Source of the DNA: Flammeovirgaceae bacterium UBA2371
GTDB lineage: Bacteria > Bacteroidota > Bacteroidia > Cytophagales > Cyclobacteriaceae
DNA length: 10,841 bases
Assembly: GCA_002345965.1 (NCBI GenBank)
Contig: DDTF01000025.1
Coordinates: forward strand, 1 to 10,841
Direction of reading: 5' to 3'
How positions within the stretch are numbered: position 1 is the first letter of the stretch; each line of letters begins with the position of its first letter. A program made the translations under genes and the position numbers. The notes under the pieces were generated by a model. The model was not told where the DNA came from and did no database searches. It saw only the letters and a list, made by a program, of their open reading frames with translations. Positions 5,782 to 10,841 of the stretch are shown here, in pieces.

Positions 5782-7173
5782 TTATGCCCTTTTATTTCTA
5801 TTCAATAACAATTGTTTTATAGGTTGTACACAAGTATCTATATCACCAGCACCAATCGTAGCGATTACTTCTATATCCAGGTCTTCCAACTTTTCCACTA
5901 CATTATTTTTGGTGCACCTTATTTTTACGTTACTCTCTATTTTATCAAAAAGCATATCAGATGACACCCCGGGAATTGGTTCTTCACGCGCGGGATAAAT
6001 ATCCATGAGAAGTACTTCGTCTGCAGCACTTAAACTTTTTGAAAATCCATCAGCAAAATCGCGTGTGCGAGAATACAAATGAGGCTGAAATACAGCTGTG
6101 ATTTTCTTACCCGGATACATGGCACGCAGCGATGAGAGAAATGCTGTGATTTCTGTAGGGTGATGCGCATAGTCATCAATGAAAATCAAGTCATCGTTTT
6201 TAATAACAAACTCAAAACGCCTCTTTACACCGGCAAAAGAAGCCAGCGCCTTTTTTATGGAAGCGTCATCAACACCAAGGTGCTTGGCTACGATGGTAGC
6301 CGCGATCGCATTTTCCATATTATGAAAACCAGGGACGCCAAGCTTTATTTTTTTAATCTCAGAGGCAAAGCCAACAAGATTAAATTCAAAAAATCCACCC
6401 TCTGTGGTAATAGTACTGGCAAAAAATTGTCCCCGGCTCATGCCGTAAGTATTTACTTTCACGCCATCCATTTCATTCTCAATGGCACGAATTGATTCAT
6501 GTTTAACGAGTAATCCACCCTTATTGATTTGATGGGTAAAGTCAGTAAAAGACTTGATCACTTCCTGATGGTTGCCGTAGATATCCAGGTGATCCGGATC
6601 AACAGAAGTTATGACAGCGATATCAGGGAACAGCTTTAAGAACGAACGATCAAATTCATCTGCTTCAGCTACTACAATGGTTTCTTCATTGGCCGTTCCT
6701 TCTGAAATTAAGTTAGAGGCATAATTGGTAGTAACACCTCCCAGGAAGGCTACCATATTTACTCCGGCTACTTTTAAAATGTGAGTAATCAATGAAGAGG
6801 TGGTAGTCTTACCATGCGTACCTGCCACTGCTATCGTTTTATGCGATTTCGTAATCAAACCTAAAACTTCAGAGCGCTTTAAGATGGTATATCCCTTTCC
6901 CTTCAGGTAATTAAATTCTTTGTGATTTTTGGGGATTGCTGGCGTGTAAACAAACAATGTCTTGTTCGTTTCCACTTGTGAAGGGATCAGTTTGATGTCA
7001 TCTTCAAAATGGATTTGAATTCCTTCTTTCTCCAATTCACTTGTCAGAGGGGTAGGTGTGCGGTCATATCCGGCCACAAACATTCCCTGCTGGTTGAACC
7101 ATCTGGCCAACGCACTCATTCCGATGCCCCCTATCCCGAGGAAATAAACTGTATCGTAGTTATTTAATTGCAC
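5782..7173 (-). CDS. murC: UDP-N-acetylmuramate--L-alanine ligase MurC
   Basis: MurC joins L-alanine to UDP-MurNAc using ATP, the first amino-acid addition of peptidoglycan precursor synthesis in the cytoplasm. The 463 residues show the N-terminal UDP-binding glycine motif GIGGIGMSALA (13-23), the ATP P-loop AGTHGKTTT (117-125), the central-domain motif DPDHLDIYG (192-200) and the third-domain motif DDYAHHPTE (333-341), which is characteristic of MurC. The start is GTG (7173-7171): no ATG or TTG lies between it and an upstream in-frame TGA, and later starts would cut into the UDP-binding motif. It overlaps the end of murG by 10 bases. No murB or ddl follows, as is common in Bacteroidota dcw clusters. 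Confidence 0.97.
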   Translation of the reverse strand: MQLNNYDTVYFLGIGGIGMSALARWFNQQGMFVAGYDRTPTPLTSELEKEGIQIHFEDDIKLIPSQVETNKTLFVYTPAIPKNHKEFNYLKGKGYTILKRSEVLGLITKSHKTIAVAGTHGKTTTSSLITHILKVAGVNMVAFLGGVTTNYASNLISEGTANEETIVVAEADEFDRSFLKLFPDIAVITSVDPDHLDIYGNHQEVIKSFTDFTHQINKGGLLVKHESIRAIENEMDGVKVNTYGMSRGQFFASTITTEGGFFEFNLVGFASEIKKIKLGVPGFHNMENAIAATIVAKHLGVDDASIKKALASFAGVKRRFEFVIKNDDLIFIDDYAHHPTEITAFLSSLRAMYPGKKITAVFQPHLYSRTRDFADGFSKSLSAADEVLLMDIYPAREEPIPGVSSDMLFDKIESNVKIRCTKNNVVEKLEDLDIEVIATIGAGDIDTCVQPIKQLLLNRNKRA

Positions 7174-8279
7174 GCTACTAGTTTTTCTATTTCGTCAACA
7201 ATTTCTTCAGATGCATTGGGCTTACCCAATGTCTTGATGTTTGCAGCGAGCTTATCACTAAGCTGCTGATCATATAAAAGTCTCAAGGCCTCATCTACTA
7301 ATTTTTTTCTCGCTTCATTGTCCTTGATTAGGATGGCTGCCTCCTTTTCCACCAAGGCCATGGCGTTTTTGGTTTGATGATCCTCTGCCACATTGGGCGA
7401 AGGAACGAGAATGGCTGGTTTAGCCGCTATGCACAATTCCGAAATAGCCAGTGCCCCAGATCGCGAGATAACCACATCACTTGCTGCATAGGCCAAATCC
7501 ATTTGCTTGATGAAATCATAAATGCGAATCTTTCTCAGGTCCTTGGTTGCGGTCTGACTTTTTATTCTTTCATAATATATTCTTCCTGTTTGCCATACTA
7601 CCTGCACTTTGGCATCTATGAGTTTATCCAAACCAGAAAGCACACTTTCATTCAGCGTTTTTGCCCCAAGGCTACCTCCTATAATCAGGAGTGTCCTTTC
7701 TTTTCCACCAAATACGAAAAAGTTTAGCGCCTCCTGTTTTTTGTTTATAAGACCTAATAAGTCCTTTCTCACTGGGTTGCCTGTAACCACCAGCTTGTTG
7801 GCAGGAAAATATTTTTCCATGTTGGGATAAGCCACACATATGGTTGAAGCTTTGCGCGCAAGTTTCTTATTGGTCAACCCTGCGTAGGAATTTTGCTCCT
7901 GAATCAATGAGGGTATTTTGAATCGGTTAGCCACCAACATTACTGGGCCACTTGCATATCCTCCTGTTCCAATTACCACATGCGGTTTGAATTCAGAAAC
8001 TATAGCCCTGGCTTTGAAGTAACTTGAAATCAATTTAAACGGAAAGGATAAATTAGCCAGTGTGAATTTTCTTTGCAGACCACTTATCCATAACCCCACA
8101 ATTTTATATCCTGCTTCCGGCACCCTCTTCATCTCCATTCTGCCACTAGCACCTATAAAAAGAATTTCAGCATCCGGATGACGCGCTTTGAAGCTTGATG
8201 CAATAGCAATTGCCGGAAACACATGGCCCCCTGTTCCACCTCCACTGATGATTAAGCGATATGGTTTATTATTTTTCAA
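7164..8279 (-). CDS. murG: Lipid II synthase MurG (UDP-GlcNAc transferase)
   Basis: MurG transfers GlcNAc from UDP-GlcNAc to lipid I, making lipid II at the inner face of the membrane. The 371-residue GT-B fold protein has the N-terminal loop GGGTGGHVFPA (13-23), the second glycine loop GTGGYASGP (104-112), the linker-side loop GGSLGA (201-206), SRSGALAISEL (272-282) in the UDP-GlcNAc site, and EDHQTKNA (299-306). The start is TTG (8279-8277), embedded in a TTGA overlap with the ftsW TGA stop. No ATG or GTG occurs before the first glycine loop, so TTG is the only sensible start. Length and motif spacing are normal. Confidence 0.97.
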   Translation of the reverse strand: MKNNKPYRLIISGGGTGGHVFPAIAIASSFKARHPDAEILFIGASGRMEMKRVPEAGYKIVGLWISGLQRKFTLANLSFPFKLISSYFKARAIVSEFKPHVVIGTGGYASGPVMLVANRFKIPSLIQEQNSYAGLTNKKLARKASTICVAYPNMEKYFPANKLVVTGNPVRKDLLGLINKKQEALNFFVFGGKERTLLIIGGSLGAKTLNESVLSGLDKLIDAKVQVVWQTGRIYYERIKSQTATKDLRKIRIYDFIKQMDLAYAASDVVISRSGALAISELCIAAKPAILVPSPNVAEDHQTKNAMALVEKEAAILIKDNEARKKLVDEALRLLYDQQLSDKLAANIKTLGKPNASEEIVDEIEKLVACN

Positions 8280-9439
8280 GCTGCTTTGGCTACATTTTTA
8301 GAATCATCACTTACATCCTGTTGCCATTGTTCATCGCGCTCACCACGACTCACGCTAAGAATGATACCCACCGAAAGCCCTGTAAAGATCATGGCAGTTC
8401 CTCCCATACTGATAAGTGGCAGAGGCTGCCCTGTGATCGGACCCAGCCCAACCACTACACCCATATTGACCATGGCCTGACATACCAAATCAAAACTTAA
8501 TCCTGCCGACAGCAACCCACCAAACGCGCGCTCACTATTGTACGCTGCTTTCATTCCGCGATGGAGGAGAATCAGGTACAGCCCTAGCAACACTACACCG
8601 CCAATCATGCCATACTCCTCGATTAAAATGGCGTAGATAAAATCAGAATAAGGGTGCGGTAAAATATTACGCTGATCGCTGTTACCAGGACCTTTGCCTG
8701 TAATACCCCCTGTTGCTACCGCAATGCGCGCATGCTTAGCCTGAAACGGAAGCTCAGTTCCATTAATGAAACTGATGATCCTGTTTTTCGCTGTTTCACC
8801 TCTCACTCCAAATTTGAATGCAGCACCCCCTGCCAATGCGCCCACCAAAACCAACATGGCTAAATACTTTACTGGCACACGTCCGATGAACATCACCAGC
8901 ATACAAGTGGCAAACAATAAGGCAGCAGTAGACAGGTTCGTTAATGCAATCAATCCGCAGATTATTCCACACCAGATCAGCATAGGAATCAGCGACTCTT
9001 TTATGTCATCAATATTTTGTTGCTTTTTGGAAAGCATACTGGCCAGATTGATGATCAATGCCAGGCTGGCAAAATCAGAAGGTTGAAATGACGTATTGAT
9101 TATTGGAAGTGTAATCCAACGCGCTGCGTCATTCAAAGTAGTTCCATTGGTGAACGTATAAATAAGCAAGGGTACGCTTACCCACAATGCAAACCGAGAT
9201 ATCTTGGAGTAATAGCGGTAATCAATTTTATGAGCTACCCACATGGCACCCAACCCAAGAAATACCATAAAAGTATGCTTGATCAGATATGCTTCAGGAC
9301 TCATTGTGCGCTTGTAAGCCAGTGTACCAATCGAACTGTACACAACCAAAATACTGATCACCGATAAGGCGAATACAACCGCCCAGATCACCGGATCTCC
9401 CTGTAAATTTTTGTCAGCCCATTCTTTTACCTTGTTCAT
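8276..9439 (-). CDS. ftsW: Septal peptidoglycan polymerase FtsW (SEDS family)
   Basis: FtsW is the polytopic SEDS glycosyltransferase that polymerises lipid II at the septum together with a class B penicillin-binding protein. The 387 residues form about nine to ten hydrophobic helices. Family marks are NDAARWITLP (103-112) with FQPSDFASLA (118-127), where Bacteroidota have Asp instead of the usual Glu; HPYSDFIYAILIEEYG (262-277) with the probable catalytic Asp266; and GPITGQPLPLISMGG (333-347). RodA is the main alternative, but the murD-ftsW-murG location points to FtsW. The ATG start shares an ATGA overlap with the murD stop. The short cytoplasmic C-terminus is acidic, then basic. Confidence 0.96.
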   Translation of the reverse strand: MNKVKEWADKNLQGDPVIWAVVFALSVISILVVYSSIGTLAYKRTMSPEAYLIKHTFMVFLGLGAMWVAHKIDYRYYSKISRFALWVSVPLLIYTFTNGTTLNDAARWITLPIINTSFQPSDFASLALIINLASMLSKKQQNIDDIKESLIPMLIWCGIICGLIALTNLSTAALLFATCMLVMFIGRVPVKYLAMLVLVGALAGGAAFKFGVRGETAKNRIISFINGTELPFQAKHARIAVATGGITGKGPGNSDQRNILPHPYSDFIYAILIEEYGMIGGVVLLGLYLILLHRGMKAAYNSERAFGGLLSAGLSFDLVCQAMVNMGVVVGLGPITGQPLPLISMGGTAMIFTGLSVGIILSVSRGERDEQWQQDVSDDSKNVAKAA

Positions 9440-10800
9440 GATGCAATGGTGTTTTCATTTTCAACTTTCAACTCCAACACAGCCTCTCTGAATTGATCTC
9501 CTCTGTCCATGTAGTTTTTAAACAAATCGAAACTTGCACAGGCAGGTGATAATAAAACTACATCACCTTCTGCAGCAGCTTTTAGCGCCATCTTCACCAA
9601 CTCCTTCACACTTTGTGTTTCCATCACAGAGGGTACTATACCCGAGAAATAGTCTTTTAATTTTTTATTGTCTTTACCTAAACAAATCAGTGTTTTTACT
9701 TTTTCCTTAACCTGATCACGGATCAGATCATAGTCATTGCCCTTATCTACTCCTCCGGCAATCCATATTAATGGAGCTGAATAACTACCTAGCGCGTATA
9801 TTACTGAATCCACATTGGTCGCTTTTGAATCGTTGACGAATTCTACGTTATTGATTTTAGCAACAGACTCTAGCCGGTGTGGAGCATTTTTAAATGTTTG
9901 AAGTCCACTTTTAATCTTATTGATATCAACACCTGCAAAACAAGCCGCAGAGACTGCCGCCATGGTGTTGATCAAATTATGTGGTCCCTTTAGCGTGGTC
10001 TCTTCCTGCTTGATCGAAAAAGTTGTTTTACCAATCTTAAAGTTCATCTCCACGCCATCGAAATAAGCTTGAGAAACATTGTCTCCTTTTAGCGAAACGG
10101 TATTTACCAAAGGTGTTACTTTCCTCGTTTGCATTTCTTTACTCAAAACCGGATCCTCTTTGTAGTAAATAAATTGATCCGTTGGCATCATGTTGGCCAG
10201 AAGTCTGAATTTGGAATCGATGTAGAGTTCGAATTTATAATCGTAACGATCCAAATGATCTGGCGTGATGTTGAGCAATATGGCTATATCAGGTCTGAAG
10301 GTTGTGGTTCCATCCAATTGATAACTACTCACCTCGATGACATACCAGTCGTGGTTGGAGGTAGCCAATTTTCTGGCCAGGCTCTCGCCCACGTTGCCTG
10401 CCAGCGCCACATTCAGACCTGCCTGCTTAAGCAGGTGATAGGTAAGTAATGTGGTGGTCGTTTTTCCATTAGTACCTGAGATGGCAATCACCTTGCCTTT
10501 CAAAAAGCGAAATCCAAATTCAATCTCATCGATGATCTCGATTCCCTTTGCTCTCACCTTCTTAATTATCTCTTCTTTATCGGGTACGCCAGGACTTTTT
10601 ATTATCAAGTCGGCATTTAATATTTTGTCCAGTGAATGTGATCCTTCCTCAAAATCAATGTTGGCAGCCTTCAGTTCAGCTTTAAAGCTTTCTCTTATGT
10701 TTCCATTTTCAGAAAGAAAAACATCATAGCCTTTTGCCTTCGCCAATAGCGCAGCTCCTGTTCCACTTTCTCCCGCTCCTATTATTGCTATTCTACTCAT
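9436..10800 (-). CDS. murD: UDP-N-acetylmuramoylalanine--D-glutamate ligase MurD
   Basis: MurD adds D-glutamate to UDP-MurNAc-L-Ala in the cytoplasm using ATP. The 454 residues hold an N-terminal Rossmann-like UDP-binding domain (IIGAGESGTGAALLA, 6-20), the P-loop SGTNGKTTTT (108-117), NITPDHLDRY (177-186), Lys197 as the probable carbamylated lysine, and the C-terminal ligase signatures VNDSKATN (322-329) and LLSPACASFDLFKN (416-429). The motifs and length are those of an active enzyme. The ATG start overlaps the mraY stop by one base (TAATG), and the end overlaps ftsW by four, so the gene is translationally coupled on both sides. Confidence 0.97.
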   Translation of the reverse strand: MSRIAIIGAGESGTGAALLAKAKGYDVFLSENGNIRESFKAELKAANIDFEEGSHSLDKILNADLIIKSPGVPDKEEIIKKVRAKGIEIIDEIEFGFRFLKGKVIAISGTNGKTTTTLLTYHLLKQAGLNVALAGNVGESLARKLATSNHDWYVIEVSSYQLDGTTTFRPDIAILLNITPDHLDRYDYKFELYIDSKFRLLANMMPTDQFIYYKEDPVLSKEMQTRKVTPLVNTVSLKGDNVSQAYFDGVEMNFKIGKTTFSIKQEETTLKGPHNLINTMAAVSAACFAGVDINKIKSGLQTFKNAPHRLESVAKINNVEFVNDSKATNVDSVIYALGSYSAPLIWIAGGVDKGNDYDLIRDQVKEKVKTLICLGKDNKKLKDYFSGIVPSVMETQSVKELVKMALKAAAEGDVVLLSPACASFDLFKNYMDRGDQFREAVLELKVENENTIAS

Positions 10801-10841
10801 TATCTTAACTTCAGCGTTGCCAGACTTAGTATTGCCAAGAG
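10800..10841 (-). CDS. mraY: Phospho-MurNAc-pentapeptide transferase MraY, C-terminal end (partial)
   Basis: Only the last 13 codons and the TAA stop are inside the window, giving LLAILSLATLKLR. A hydrophobic helix end closing with a Thr-Leu-Lys-(Leu/Ile)-Arg tail is typical of MraY in Bacteroidota. The gene before murD in dcw clusters of this phylum is mraY, the membrane enzyme that makes lipid I. The stop overlaps the murD ATG by one base. Identification relies on this short tail plus position. Confidence 0.75.
   Translation of the reverse strand, partial: LLAILSLATLKLR

Noticed and set aside
5008..7173. Missing murB or ddl between murC and ftsQ as a sign of deletion
   Set aside because: Bacteroidota dcw clusters commonly go directly from murC to ftsQ, and the 6-base junction is clean.
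10422..10435. 14-base perfect palindrome CCTGCTTAAGCAGG inside murD
   Set aside because: About one such palindrome is expected by chance in a window of this size, and it encodes a normal MurD helix (LLKQAG).

Overview
The window is a piece of a Bacteroidota chromosome, most likely Cytophagales-like. The evidence is the gene order, the FtsZ tail (a conserved Leu-Pro-Ala-Tyr-Leu-Arg-Arg peptide followed by about 34 more residues ending in FLHDNVD), start regions without clear Shine-Dalgarno sequences, and MurC/MurG/FtsW sequences typical of that phylum. The placement rests on reading the proteins by eye, not on a database search. All convincing genes lie on the minus strand.

Positions 10841 down to 2008 hold the distal part of the division and cell-wall (dcw) cluster: the 3' end of mraY, then murD, ftsW, murG, murC, ftsQ, ftsA and ftsZ. 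Spacing is very tight: mraY/murD share one base, murD/ftsW and ftsW/murG overlap by 4 bases, murG/murC by 10, and murC/ftsQ are 6 bases apart. Larger gaps (45 and 30 bases) appear only before ftsA and ftsZ. MurC and MurD build the UDP-MurNAc-peptide precursor, MraY and MurG turn it into lipid II, FtsW polymerises it at the septum, FtsQ links cytoplasm and periplasm in the divisome, and FtsA tethers the FtsZ ring to the membrane. murC appears to start with GTG and murG with TTG.

The non-coding segment after ftsZ (1721-2007) is the most unusual part. Eleven bases beyond the ftsZ stop begins an inverted copy of the ftsZ leader and start codon (27 against 29 bases, with 12- and 13-base exact blocks). 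Further down, a 21-base stretch carries the two blocks (10 and 11 bases, exact) that make up the ftsA leader. This second stretch lies in the loop of a GC-rich hairpin. The transcribed ftsZ 3' UTR is therefore complementary to the translation start regions of both ftsA and ftsZ. This could be a cis-acting or 3'UTR-derived antisense regulator, or the remnant of an inverted duplication. A conventional terminator follows at 1807-1836.

Positions 1720-722 encode a membrane-anchored alpha/beta hydrolase of unknown substrate. Its stop codon lies one base from a dispersed-repeat array. Positions 4-181 and 541-720 are two direct copies, about 90% identical, of a three-unit palindromic repeat (CGTCATTGCGA ... 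GAAGCAATC). They bracket a small GIY-YIG nuclease gene (194-493), which looks like a mobile-repeat or cassette arrangement.
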